A DNA stretch of 64,000 nucleotides from an uncultured Clostridia bacterium (GTDB taxonomy: Bacteria > Bacillota > Clostridia > Oscillospirales > CAG-272). Where the stretch lies: the NCBI GenBank assembly GCA_947630625.1, contig CANRIL010000002.1:112799-176798 (forward strand), in the 5' to 3' direction. The first letter of the stretch is position 1, and the number at the start of each line of letters is the position of its first letter. Below, piece by piece: positions 9,858 through 18,521 of this stretch. Below the pieces are notes generated by a model. That model worked only from the letters and a program-made list of their open reading frames with translations, did not search any database and was not told the DNA's origin. Position numbers and translations under genes: made by a program.

Positions 9858-10949
9858 ATGAAAAAAGAAGGACAAATCAGGATACCGTCCGGCTGCGCCA
9901 TCACCGCCGTCATCTCAAAAAACGGCGCGCGCATGTCCGGCGGGAGCATAATCGAGAGCATGATCCCGATGCACGACCGCTCAAACGGGCTCGGCGGCGG
10001 CTTCGCCGCTTACGGGATCTATCCCGAACACCGCGAGTTTTACGCGCTGCACCTTTTCTATGACGACGACAACTGCCGCCATGACTGCGAAGCGTATCTC
10101 CGGGAGCGGTTCGAAATAGTTGACGCCGAGGTCATCCCGACGCGCACGATGCGCGAGATAACGGACGAACCGTTGATCTGGCGCTACTTCGTCTTCCCGC
10201 GAAGGAGCGCGCTGCGCGCGCTTCAGGTCGACGACAGGGAGTATGTCGTCCGCGTCACGACAAAGATAAATTCGACGATGCGGGGCGCCTACGTCTTTTC
10301 AAGCGGAAAGAATATGGGCGTCTTCAAGGCTGTCGGGTTCCCGGAGGACGTGGGCAGATTCTACCGCCTCGACGAATATGAAGGTTATCTTTGGACTGCT
10401 CACGGCAGATACCCGACAAACACCCCCGGCTGGTGGGGCGGCGCGCACCCGTTTTCCATGCTCGACTATTCGGTCGTTCACAACGGCGAGATATCGTCCT
10501 ACGACGCGAACCGCCGCTTCATAGAAATGTTCGGCTACAAGTGCAACCTCAAGACAGACACCGAGGTCATAACATATATCATCGACTACCTGCTCCGCCG
10601 TCAGGGGCTGACGCTCAGGGAGACGGCAGCCGTGATCGCCGCACCGTTCTGGGACACGATCTCGCGCAAGCCGGAAGAGGAACGGGAGACGCTTTCGTAT
10701 CTCCGCACCGTGTTTTCGAGCCTGCTCGTAACGGGGCCGTTTTCCATAATCCTCGGATTTGAGGGCGGGCTGATGGCGCTCAACGACAGACTGAAGCTGC
10801 GCTCCATGGTCGTCGGCGAGCACGGCGACCGCGTCTACATCGCGAGCGAGGAAGCCGCGATACGGAAAATGGACCCGGACGCCGAAAACATCTGGGCGCC
10901 CGCGGGCGGCGAGCCCGTCATAGTCCGTGTAAATGAAGGGAGGCTCTGA
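9858..10949 (+). CDS. Split glutamate synthase: class II glutamine amidotransferase subunit
   Basis: A 363-residue protein corresponding to the N-terminal glutaminase domain of GltB. It would release ammonia from glutamine for the FMN subunit encoded next. Ntn-type amidotransferase signatures are visible: a candidate nucleophilic Cys13 in PSGCAITAV (implying removal of a 12-residue leader), AHGRYPTNTPGW near residue 181, SVVHNGEIS and LKTDTEVITY. The ATG at 9858 was chosen because earlier in-frame starts run through the promoter and AAGGAT lies just upstream. The next gene begins one base after its stop, and the five genes to 14864 form one tightly packed operon. Confidence 0.88.
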   Translation: MKKEGQIRIPSGCAITAVISKNGARMSGGSIIESMIPMHDRSNGLGGGFAAYGIYPEHREFYALHLFYDDDNCRHDCEAYLRERFEIVDAEVIPTRTMREITDEPLIWRYFVFPRRSALRALQVDDREYVVRVTTKINSTMRGAYVFSSGKNMGVFKAVGFPEDVGRFYRLDEYEGYLWTAHGRYPTNTPGWWGGAHPFSMLDYSVVHNGEISSYDANRRFIEMFGYKCNLKTDTEVITYIIDYLLRRQGLTLRETAAVIAAPFWDTISRKPEEERETLSYLRTVFSSLLVTGPFSIILGFEGGLMALNDRLKLRSMVVGEHGDRVYIASEEAAIRKMDPDAENIWAPAGGEPVIVRVNEGRL

Positions 10950-10950
10950 G

Positions 10951-12456
10951 ATGGGGATCGAATTCATCTATCCGGAATTTGAAGTCGTCCGCAATCCGGC
11001 GCGCTGCATCGCGTGCCGCGTTTGCGAGCGGCAGTGCTCAAATGAGGTACACTCGTATGACCCGGACGAGGGCGTCATGATCTCGGACGAGTCAAAATGC
11101 GTCAACTGCCAGCGCTGCGTCTCCCTCTGCCCGACGAGGGCGCTCAAGATCGTCAAATCAGACTGCGTGCCGCGCGAAAACGCGAACTGGCAGGCGGACA
11201 CGATCAGGGAAATTTACAAGCAGGCGAACAGCGGCGGCGTGCTGCTGTCCTCGATGGGCACGCCGAAGCCGATGCCCGTTTATTGGGATAAAATACTCAT
11301 AAACGCCTCCCAGGTCACAAATCCTTCGATCGACCCGCTGCGCGAGCCGATGGAGACGCGCGTCTTTCTCGGCAAAAAGCCGCGCAAAATAAAGCGGGAT
11401 GAAAACGGACGGTTAATCACCGACCTTGACCCGCAGCTCGAACTCTCGATGCCAGTCATGTTCTCGGCGATGAGCTACGGCTCGATCTCGTATAACGCCC
11501 ACAAGAGCCTCGCCGAGGCGGCGTCGAAGCTCGGCATATACTATAACACCGGAGAAGGCGGGCTGCACGAGGACTTCTACGTCTACGGGCAAAACACGAT
11601 CGTTCAGGTCGCCTCCGGCAGATTCGGCGTTCACGCCGGATATCTTGACGCCGGAGCCGCGATAGAGATCAAGATGGGACAGGGCGCAAAGCCGGGGATC
11701 GGCGGGCACCTGCCCGGAACAAAGATCGTCGGCGACGTGTCCCGCACGCGCATGATTCCGGAGGGGAGCGACGCGATCTCTCCGGCTCCGCACCACGACA
11801 TTTACTCGATAGAGGACCTGCGTCAGCTCGTCTATTCGCTCAAAGAGGCGACGCAGTACAAAAAGCCCGTCATCGTCAAGGTCGCCGCCGTGCACAATAT
11901 CGCCGCCATCGCGTCCGGCATCGCGCGCAGCGGAGCCGACATAATTGCAATCGACGGCTTCCGCGGCGGCACGGGAGCCGCGCCGACGCGCATACGTGAC
12001 AACGTCGGCATCCCGATCGAACTCGCGCTCGCCGCGTGCGACACGCGTCTTCGCGAGGAGGGGATCAGAAACGATGTCTCCCTCGTCGTCGGCGGCAGCA
12101 TCCGCTCCGCCTCCGATGTCGTAAAGGCGATCGCGCTCGGCGCTGACGCCTGCTATATCGCGACGGCGGCATTGCTTGCGCTCGGCTGCCACCTCTGCCG
12201 CACGTGCCACACCGGACTTTGCAACTGGGGGATCGCGACACAGCGCCCCGAGCTCGTCAAACGGCTGAACCCCGAGGTCGGCGCCTCGCGCCTCGTCAAC
12301 CTCATGACGGCGTGGCGGCACGAGATCAAGGAGCTGCTTGGCGGCATGGGCATAAACTCGATTGAGGCGCTGCGTGGCAACAGGCTCATGCTGCGCGGAA
12401 TAAATATGACTGAAAAGGAGCTGGAAATTCTCGGAATTTCTCACGCCGGCGAATGA
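10951..12456 (+). CDS. Split glutamate synthase: FMN-binding synthase subunit with N-terminal ferredoxin domain
   Basis: A 501-residue catalytic subunit that reductively aminates 2-oxoglutarate. Two [4Fe-4S] motifs come first (CIACRVCERQC and CVNCQRCVSLCP). The FMN-dependent alpha/beta barrel follows, with MSYGSISYNAH, GQGAKPGIGGHLPG and GFRGGTGAAPTRIRD. Near the C terminus CHLCRTCHTGLC resembles the 3Fe-4S cluster loop of GltB (CxxxxxC type). The ATG at 10951 follows AGGGAGG at seven bases. Known archaeal-type and clostridial synthases share this layout. It overlaps the next gene by four bases (ATGA). Confidence 0.92.
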   Translation: MGIEFIYPEFEVVRNPARCIACRVCERQCSNEVHSYDPDEGVMISDESKCVNCQRCVSLCPTRALKIVKSDCVPRENANWQADTIREIYKQANSGGVLLSSMGTPKPMPVYWDKILINASQVTNPSIDPLREPMETRVFLGKKPRKIKRDENGRLITDLDPQLELSMPVMFSAMSYGSISYNAHKSLAEAASKLGIYYNTGEGGLHEDFYVYGQNTIVQVASGRFGVHAGYLDAGAAIEIKMGQGAKPGIGGHLPGTKIVGDVSRTRMIPEGSDAISPAPHHDIYSIEDLRQLVYSLKEATQYKKPVIVKVAAVHNIAAIASGIARSGADIIAIDGFRGGTGAAPTRIRDNVGIPIELALAACDTRLREEGIRNDVSLVVGGSIRSASDVVKAIALGADACYIATAALLALGCHLCRTCHTGLCNWGIATQRPELVKRLNPEVGASRLVNLMTAWRHEIKELLGGMGINSIEALRGNRLMLRGINMTEKELEILGISHAGE

Positions 12457-12899
12457 AACATGTAGTCGTTCATGAAGAGTGGTGCCTCGGCTGCCACCTC
12501 TGCGAATATAATTGCGCCTACGCAAACTCCGGCATAAAGGGCATGGCGAAGGCGCTCAAGGGAAAGCGCGTTTTCCCCCGTATCCGGGTCGAGGACGGGA
12601 ACGGGGACGGGAAAAACAATATCACGTTCGCGGTTTCGTGCCGCCACTGCCATGACCCGATATGCGCAAAAAGCTGCATCTCCGGCGCGCTCACCGTGCG
12701 CGACGGCGCGGTCACGATAGACAGATCGAGGTGCGTCGGCTGTTATACGTGCATACTCGTCTGCCCTTACGGGGCGATCTATACGGACGGCGAGGGCGCC
12801 GTCATCAAATGCGAGCTCTGCCTTTCAAATCAGGCGGGCTCGCCCGCCTGCGTCGCCGGCTGCCCGAACAGGGCGCTGACGCTCGAGGAAACGGACTGA
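12453..12899 (+). CDS. Split glutamate synthase: 4Fe-4S ferredoxin electron-transfer subunit
   Basis: A 148-residue cytosolic ferredoxin of the HycB/CooF-like type with four cysteine groups: CLGCHLCEYNC, CRHCHDPICAKSC, CVGCYTCILVCP and CELC followed by ACVAGCP. These suggest up to four [4Fe-4S] clusters. Placed between the FMN synthase and the FAD oxidoreductase genes with a four-base overlap, it most likely wires electrons from the flavoprotein to the synthase. It is longer than simple 2[4Fe-4S] ferredoxins. Cluster content is inferred from motifs only. Confidence 0.88.
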   Translation: MKHVVVHEEWCLGCHLCEYNCAYANSGIKGMAKALKGKRVFPRIRVEDGNGDGKNNITFAVSCRHCHDPICAKSCISGALTVRDGAVTIDRSRCVGCYTCILVCPYGAIYTDGEGAVIKCELCLSNQAGSPACVAGCPNRALTLEETD

Positions 12900-12909
12900 C
12901 CGGGGGTGC

Positions 12910-14142
12910 ATGATGAAAACTTACGTCATAATCGGCGGCGGTGTCGCCGCCGTCGGCTGCGCAGAGGGAATCCGCTCCGTTGACACAAGCTCGCGCGTGA
13001 TAATTATCGCGGGCGAGCGCCGCCCCGCTTACTATCGCCCCATGATCTCGTATTATCTTGAGGGCAAAACAGATTTTGAAAAAATGGAATACCGCCCCGC
13101 CGGGTTCTACGAAGAGAACAAAATCGAGCTGATCTGCGACGCCGCCGTCTCCCTTGACTCCGCCTCGCACACGGTCACGCTTTCGGGCGGAGACACTATC
13201 CGTTATGACGCCGTCTGCGTCGCGACGGGTTCCCGCCCGTTCGTCCCGCCGATGGAAGGGCTTGACGGCGTGACATGCAAAACAGGATTTCTGACAGAGG
13301 AGGACGCATGCGCGCTTGAGAAAGCCGTCACGTGCGACAGCCGCGTTTTCATCGTCGGCGCGGGGCTCATCGGGCTCAAATGCGCCGAGGGGCTGTGCGG
13401 CAGGGTCGGGAGCATCACTGTCTGCGACCTTGCGCCGCGCGTTTTGTCGAGCATACTTGACGACACGGCGGCGGGGATAATGCAGAAAAAGCTCGAAGAA
13501 CACGGCATCCGCTTCCTGCTCGGCGACACCGTTTCCCGGTTTGACCGCGACACCGCGCACATGAAAAGCGGGGTCGACATCGGATTTGACGTGCTTGTGC
13601 TCGCCGTCGGCGTGCGCGCCAACGTCTCCCTCGTCGCGGACGCCGGCGGGCTTGTCGGGCGCGGCATCGTCGTAGATGAGAGAATGCGGACGACGCTCGA
13701 CTCCGTTTTCGCGGCGGGCGACTGCGCGGAGGCGGCGGACATCTCAAGCGGCAGCCGCCGCGTCATGGCGATAATGCCGAACGCCGTGCTCGGCGGGCGG
13801 TGCGCCGGGATAAACATGGCAGGCGGCAGCGCGTCGTTCGACAACGCCGTACCGATGAACGCGATCGGCTTTTTCGGTCTGCACGCGCTCACGGCGGGCA
13901 GCTACGACGGCGAGATGTACGAGGAACGCGGGGACGGGACGCTCAGGCGGCTCTACGTCAAGGACGGCATGCTTTCCGGCTTCATGCTCATAGGCTCCGT
14001 CGAGCGCGCCGGAATATACACGTCTCTCATAAGAAATCAGATCCCGCTTGAAACGGTCGATTTCGAGGAGCTGCGAAGGCTCCCTTCGATGAGGGGATTT
14101 TCGCCCGAATACCGCCGGGAACACATGGAGGGCTGGAAATGA
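12910..14142 (+). CDS. Split glutamate synthase: FAD/NAD(P)H-dependent oxidoreductase subunit
   Basis: A 410-residue two-dinucleotide-fold flavoprotein that probably plays the role of GltD, oxidising NAD(P)H. The N-terminal FAD fold has IIGGGVAAVGCAEGI, a middle NAD(P)H fold has VGAGLIGLKCAEGL, and the family AGDCAEA motif lies near residue 278. GGGGGTG precedes two consecutive ATG codons (12910 and 12913); either may be used. It lacks the N-terminal FeS domain of classical GltD, whose job would be done by the separate ferredoxin gene upstream. It overlaps the next gene by four bases. Coenzyme preference cannot be read by eye. Confidence 0.88.
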   Translation: MMKTYVIIGGGVAAVGCAEGIRSVDTSSRVIIIAGERRPAYYRPMISYYLEGKTDFEKMEYRPAGFYEENKIELICDAAVSLDSASHTVTLSGGDTIRYDAVCVATGSRPFVPPMEGLDGVTCKTGFLTEEDACALEKAVTCDSRVFIVGAGLIGLKCAEGLCGRVGSITVCDLAPRVLSSILDDTAAGIMQKKLEEHGIRFLLGDTVSRFDRDTAHMKSGVDIGFDVLVLAVGVRANVSLVADAGGLVGRGIVVDERMRTTLDSVFAAGDCAEAADISSGSRRVMAIMPNAVLGGRCAGINMAGGSASFDNAVPMNAIGFFGLHALTAGSYDGEMYEERGDGTLRRLYVKDGMLSGFMLIGSVERAGIYTSLIRNQIPLETVDFEELRRLPSMRGFSPEYRREHMEGWK

Positions 14143-14864
14143 GCACTACAATAATCGCTTCAAAATACGATCACGCCGGGATCAACCGCAAGATCAGGGA
14201 GGCGGGCGGCGACTGTGAGATCACCGGCTGCCTCGGCGAGCGCTTCATCGCGGCAGGACTTGAATCCGGGCATATCGAAATAGACGGCACGCCGGGAAAC
14301 GCGCTCGGCGCGTATCTCAACGGCGCCCGCATCACCGTTCACGGCTCGGCGCAGGACGCCGTCGGCGACACGATGAACGACGGCGAGATCATCGTCCACG
14401 GCAGCATCGGGGACGCTGCCGGCTACGCGATGCGCGGCGGGCGCATCTTCGTCCGCGGCAGCGCCGGATACCGCGCAGGCATACACATGAAGGAATACCG
14501 CGAAAAGCGCCCCGTGCTCGTCATCGGCGGCGTATGCGGCAGCTTTCTCGGCGAATATCAGGCGGGCGGAATCATAATTGTGCTCGGGCTCAACGGCGGG
14601 GGAAAACCGATCGTCTCAAATTTCCCCGGCACCGGAATGCACGGCGGGATGATGTTTCTCCGCTCGGACTGCGCCGATATCAGGTTCCCGAAGGAGGTAA
14701 AAGCAAGGCGCGCGACGCGCGGCGACCTTGCAAAGATCGACGGAATACTCGACGATTACTGCGCCGTTTTCGGGCTTGACAAAGCTGAAATTCTCGACGC
14801 CGACTACACTGTCGTCGTCCCCGACAGCAGTAACCCTTATAAGCAAATGTACGTCGCAAACTGA
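14139..14864 (+). CDS. Split glutamate synthase: GXGXG (GltB C-terminal) domain subunit
   Basis: A 241-residue right-handed beta-helix protein equivalent to the C-terminal structural domain of GltB. Repeated turns such as GHIEIDGTPGNALGA, ARITVHGSAQDAVGD and GEIIVHGSIGDAAGY show the GXGXG ladder. In complete GltB this domain holds the FMN domain and amidotransferase together, so here it would act as an assembly subunit. It is last gene of the operon and is followed directly by a strong terminator. Confidence 0.9.
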   Translation: MSTTIIASKYDHAGINRKIREAGGDCEITGCLGERFIAAGLESGHIEIDGTPGNALGAYLNGARITVHGSAQDAVGDTMNDGEIIVHGSIGDAAGYAMRGGRIFVRGSAGYRAGIHMKEYREKRPVLVIGGVCGSFLGEYQAGGIIIVLGLNGGGKPIVSNFPGTGMHGGMMFLRSDCADIRFPKEVKARRATRGDLAKIDGILDDYCAVFGLDKAEILDADYTVVVPDSSNPYKQMYVAN

Positions 14865-14870
14865 AAAAAT

Positions 14871-14905
14871 CGGGGAGAGCCGGAAAGCTCTCCCCGAAAT
14901 TTTTT
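14871..14905 (+). terminator. Intrinsic terminator of the glutamate synthase operon
   Basis: Perfect ten-base stem CGGGGAGAGC / GCTCTCCCCG (14871-14880 and 14887-14896) with a six-base loop, then AAATTTTTT. It lies seven bases after the stop codon and just before the convergent VanZ-like gene, for which it may also act as a weaker stop. Confidence 0.9.
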
Positions 14906-14906
14906 G

Positions 14907-16325
14907 TCACGCAAGCGCCGGTATTTCTATTTTGAACGCGTCCTTTCCGTCAAGGCTGACCTCAAACACCCACACGGGCTGAAAAAATCCCTTCGTATCA
15001 GTTTCATACGAAAGCGAGCACGACACGATCCTCGCCGTTTTCGGCGCGTTTGATTCGAATATGCCGCCGTCAAATTCGCCCTTCTTCATACGCGAGAAAG
15101 CCTCGGCGGACGAAATTATGCCCGCATCCCCGGTGTACGCGTAATCGCAGAAGCAGTCCCGCACATCTCCGACTCTAACCTCACCGTCGACGAGAACGAA
15201 CTTTGCGCGGAGATATCCGGCGCGCCCGCCGTCGCCGCTCCGTTCAAGCTCGAACGTGTATGTGCCCTCATCGGACGCAGAAAATGATGCCCCGTCCGGT
15301 ATATATATCCCGTAAGCGCGGAGCGCCTTCTCAGCCGTCTCCCTGTTTACCTCGACGGCTTCCCCGCTCCATATGCGTATCACGCGGCTGCCGTCCGCGT
15401 AATGTATCTCCATAGACGCCGCGATGTGGTCCGACATCCACACGAAATTATCATAAAAGACAGTGTCAAGCCTTTCCTGACCGATGCCGAGCGACCTGAA
15501 AAACTCAGCCCCGACAGCGACGCACGCGTCTTTGTCGTACGATCTCGCGCGATAGATCGGCACGTCCGACGCGTCATCTGACAGCTTGCAGTCGACCTCC
15601 CAAAACACATCGCCAACGTCGACTTTGTAAACGGGCGCGCACGAAAGATTGCCGTACGGCTTGATATAATAAACGGCGAATATCGAGGCAAGCGCCGCCA
15701 GCGTCAGCACCGGAACAGCCGCATAAAGCGCGGCGTTCATCCGCGTGAAGTCTGTCCGCGCGGAGTCTGTACGCTCTGCTTCATCTTTCCCCACCACAGT
15801 AATTACCGCCATAGCCGCGCCGTAACCGACGGCGGCGCCGATGAAGTTTGCAAATATATCGTCAACGTCGAAAAGGCCGTTCGAAAGAATAAGCTGCAAC
15901 AGCTCGATCGACAGCGTGCTGAGCAGGAACACACCGTAAGCCGCAGACTGGCGGCGGAAAACCTTCGCCGTAAGCGGCAAAAGCACACCGAGCGGCACAA
16001 ACATCGCAACGTTCAGCAGCACGTTTGACCAGTTCTGAAACGAAAAACTGTTCCACGCCTCGCGCCACGCGCGGAATAAATGCAGATTCATGCCTCCCCC
16101 GAACTGCGGGCGAAGGACTGTCAGAAACAGCACCGCCGCCGTCCATCCGGCGAGCGCCGATATTGCGGCAGCCCTGCCGAGCGGGAATTTCTTAGTTCCC
16201 TTGTGCACACGGTCGTATATATAAGCCGCGGCGAATATTCCGATAACACATAAAATCACCGCCGCCGCAGCGATGCCCACGGCTCCCCGCAGCTCTGATA
16301 AGATCAATTTCAAAAACTCATTCAT
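14907..16325 (-). CDS. VanZ-like membrane protein with large C-terminal extracytoplasmic region
   Basis: A 472-residue membrane protein. The N-terminal ~200 residues contain several transmembrane helices and a VanZ-like domain (NVAMFVPLGVLLP, then FDVDDIFANFIGAAVGYG), followed by another helix and about 250 soluble residues rich in beta-strand patterns. VanZ proteins are linked to low-level teicoplanin resistance, but most are uncharacterised. The C-terminal part resembles PepSY/YcdB-like envelope domains only loosely. It has its own promoter at 16374-16402. No vancomycin resistance genes are nearby, so an antibiotic role is not supported. Confidence 0.75.
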   Translation of the reverse strand: MNEFLKLILSELRGAVGIAAAAVILCVIGIFAAAYIYDRVHKGTKKFPLGRAAAISALAGWTAAVLFLTVLRPQFGGGMNLHLFRAWREAWNSFSFQNWSNVLLNVAMFVPLGVLLPLTAKVFRRQSAAYGVFLLSTLSIELLQLILSNGLFDVDDIFANFIGAAVGYGAAMAVITVVGKDEAERTDSARTDFTRMNAALYAAVPVLTLAALASIFAVYYIKPYGNLSCAPVYKVDVGDVFWEVDCKLSDDASDVPIYRARSYDKDACVAVGAEFFRSLGIGQERLDTVFYDNFVWMSDHIAASMEIHYADGSRVIRIWSGEAVEVNRETAEKALRAYGIYIPDGASFSASDEGTYTFELERSGDGGRAGYLRAKFVLVDGEVRVGDVRDCFCDYAYTGDAGIISSAEAFSRMKKGEFDGGIFESNAPKTARIVSCSLSYETDTKGFFQPVWVFEVSLDGKDAFKIEIPALA

Positions 16326-16373
16326 TCAGTCGTTCTTTTTCCTCGTATGTACTACATGATATAATACACTTGT

Positions 16374-16402
16374 ATCATACCTCATGCGCGGCAAAATGTC
16401 AA
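16374..16402 (-). promoter_or_regulatory. Promoter of VanZ-like gene with overlapping inverted repeats
   Basis: Minus-strand TTGACA (16397-16402), 17-base spacer, TATGAT (16374-16379). Around and after the -10 the palindrome ATACA-AG-TGTAT and a wider ATGATA...TATCAT pair suggest a repressor site. Confidence 0.75.
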
Positions 16403-16427
16403 TAGACTTAAACAAATTTTAATAAAT

Positions 16428-16450
16428 CGGGGAAGGCGCGCCTTCCCCGA
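16428..16450 (-). terminator. Terminator-like hairpin after the 16482 gene
   Basis: Near-perfect palindrome TCGGGGAAGGC-GC-GCCTTCCCCGA followed on the minus strand by TTTATT. It separates the membrane-protein gene ending at 16482 from the VanZ-like gene. Confidence 0.65.
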
Positions 16451-16481
16451 ACCGAACATTTTTCACTTGTGCCGAGAGCGC

Positions 16482-17849
16482 TCACGATTTGTCGATCGCG
16501 TCAAGCCGCAGAGCGCGCAGAAACGCCGTTCCCGCGTATATTTTATATTCGCCCACCGACTGGCCGTTGTCGATCTCTTCCTGCCGCCCGCCGTGAAGCG
16601 TCCATATCTGCTCCGGCACCGGGTTGATTATAAGGACCCTCTGCAAGCCGTCAGCCTCATATGCAAAATTGCGGTTTGTGACAAAGCTGAACAGCGTCTG
16701 CCCGCGCAGCCGCACCGGATGCATGAACGTGCACGTGCCGTCCTCTTCCAGGATGAGATGTTCGCCGCCCCTTCTTTTAGAGCTGATAAGCTTGCACGAA
16801 TATGTTTTCCCGTGCGCCGTGACGCGGAAGCTCTCCCCGTCAGTCCACCAAAACGACGACAAAAACTGCTGTTTTATCGGCGAACACTCAAACCCTTCCC
16901 TATCGCACATCGACAAGAGGCTGCGGCAGAACGTGCGCCGCTTTAAAAGAGCCCTGACTGACCAGCAAGCTCCTATAAAGAGCGGGATGCTTATTATTAC
17001 GGCGTAAACGATCAGCATCTTCGGCGACAGCAGAAGCAGGATGAGACTGGGCACCGGCTTTATGTACGGTAATATCCAGCATATGACGACAGGCGGCAAG
17101 AGCACCGGTATTATCAGCGCGGTCAGCAGGCTGATCAGGAATCTGCCGCCTTCGCGCTTTGATCTGCGCCCCGCAATTTGCCTGTATATGATATAGATCA
17201 GCAAGAGCGGCGGTGCCAACAGCGCGAGCGCCTGACTGATCAGTATTCCTTCGCCGTCGCGCCCTGATCTGAGCCCCGCCTGCCCGCTTTTACTCACCTT
17301 ACGGCAAACCGAATAGTACGAGATCGTGACGACGACAAGAGCTGATATCAGCAGCGCCGCCCTGCCGAGGACAGCGAGCAGCAGCCCCTCCGGCTCGCCC
17401 GGCATAAGCTTTGCAAGAACGGCGCTGTCAAACATTCCAAACGGACCGAGAACGTATACCGCGGCGACCACACCGGCGCAGAGCCTGAACCCGCGCCGAC
17501 TGAAAATGATCCCGAGCCTCCGCTTTATCCGTTCGCCCAAAGGAAGTTCCGCCGCCTCAGGCTCAGGCAGCTCTCCCGCCATCCTGAAATCATATACCGC
17601 GACAGTTTTATACACGACGTAAAGCAGCGCCGCATACGACAAAAACGCTATCAGCGGTATGAGCCACGACGGAAGCTCTTCATATCTGAGGACATCATAA
17701 AAATGTATGTCGTCAGGCTTATACATCGACGGCATATTGGCGACCAGCGTCCCCCACAAGACGGGGATGGGTGCGAGAAGCGCCAGCTTGATCGCGGGTA
17801 CGATGAGTTTTTCAGGATTTTTTATATTATTATTCGTCTGTTCACTCAT
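16482..17849 (-). CDS. Uncharacterised multi-pass membrane protein, paralogue of 18522-19703
   Basis: A 455-residue protein I do not recognise. The start at 17849 (SEQTNNNIK) is chosen for GGAGG five bases upstream; it overlaps the preceding zinc-ribbon gene by eight bases. About seven to eight hydrophobic segments occupy the first 320 residues, followed by a soluble ~130-residue domain with GESFRVTAHGKTYSCKL, DGTCTFMHPVR and INPVPEQIW. The same domain ends the protein at 18522-19703, so the two arose by duplication. The shared tail suggests a conserved cytoplasmic or surface sensing function, but this is inference. Confidence 0.7.
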   Translation of the reverse strand: MSEQTNNNIKNPEKLIVPAIKLALLAPIPVLWGTLVANMPSMYKPDDIHFYDVLRYEELPSWLIPLIAFLSYAALLYVVYKTVAVYDFRMAGELPEPEAAELPLGERIKRRLGIIFSRRGFRLCAGVVAAVYVLGPFGMFDSAVLAKLMPGEPEGLLLAVLGRAALLISALVVVTISYYSVCRKVSKSGQAGLRSGRDGEGILISQALALLAPPLLLIYIIYRQIAGRRSKREGGRFLISLLTALIIPVLLPPVVICWILPYIKPVPSLILLLLSPKMLIVYAVIISIPLFIGACWSVRALLKRRTFCRSLLSMCDREGFECSPIKQQFLSSFWWTDGESFRVTAHGKTYSCKLISSKRRGGEHLILEEDGTCTFMHPVRLRGQTLFSFVTNRNFAYEADGLQRVLIINPVPEQIWTLHGGRQEEIDNGQSVGEYKIYAGTAFLRALRLDAIDKS

Positions 17850-18471
17850 GACAGCCTCCGTATCCGTTTTCAATTATTGACTTGCCGCAGACTCCGCATA
17901 CGTGCTCGCCCTCGCCGCACATCGTACCGCAGAGGACGCAGATATTTTCCTCTGTGCCGACCTTTTGCAGATATTTCGTGCCGTAATAATGACGCACTCG
18001 GTCGCCGACCTCGTATTCTATCCGATCGCCGTCCTCGCTGTCGACATATTTTACGACAATCTCGCCGCCTCCGTCCTTCTTTACCGTGATCGTCTGGCGG
18101 CGGATATTGCCCATAACGGGCAGACCTAACCCCTTCGACTCGACGTTGTTGTCATGTATAACTTCAGTTACAACGCCCTCGTAAGCACGTTCGGTCGTGA
18201 AAAGACGCCATATCTTCGTCTTCCAGATCGGGAACACCCATAAAAGCTCCACAAACGCCATCCCGATCGGGTCGCCGAGATACCCCGTGAGATACGCCGC
18301 CGTCGTAACGACGGCGCACCACCCGACAATAAACAGTATCTTCCCGAAAATGCGCATCAGCACCGCCGACTTTACATCCCTGTTTTTGCCCGGTATCTTT
18401 ACCTTCGTCCGCGCCCCGTTCGCCGCGCCGCCCGATGCAGACACGTCTTTTTGATCTTTGTCACTGTTCAT
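17842..18471 (-). CDS. Small membrane protein with C-terminal zinc ribbon, near-identical to 62870-63481
   Basis: A 209-residue protein. A poorly conserved, low-complexity N terminus is followed by two hydrophobic helices (about 40-90), a beta-rich middle (TITVKKDGGGEIVVKYVDSE) and a Cys4 zinc ribbon with CVLCG and CGVCGK. The function is unknown. Its DNA and protein are almost the same as those of the gene at 62870-63481, 45 kb away, except at the N terminus. It sits between the two paralogous membrane-protein genes and overlaps the downstream one by eight bases. Confidence 0.75.
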   Translation of the reverse strand: MNSDKDQKDVSASGGAANGARTKVKIPGKNRDVKSAVLMRIFGKILFIVGWCAVVTTAAYLTGYLGDPIGMAFVELLWVFPIWKTKIWRLFTTERAYEGVVTEVIHDNNVESKGLGLPVMGNIRRQTITVKKDGGGEIVVKYVDSEDGDRIEYEVGDRVRHYYGTKYLQKVGTEENICVLCGTMCGEGEHVCGVCGKSIIENGYGGCHE

Positions 18472-18521
18472 AATGTGATCTTCCTTTCACGTTTTTTCGC
18501 GCTGTTTTATTATGATCTGTT

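Noticed and set aside
11413..12525. 370-codon minus-strand frame opposite the FMN glutamate synthase subunit
   Set aside because: The plus strand encodes clear FeS and FMN motifs; the opposite frame has shadow composition only.
14907..16325. Glycopeptide resistance gene vanZ
   Set aside because: Only the VanZ-like domain is shared; no vanHAX genes are present and the C-terminal half is unrelated.
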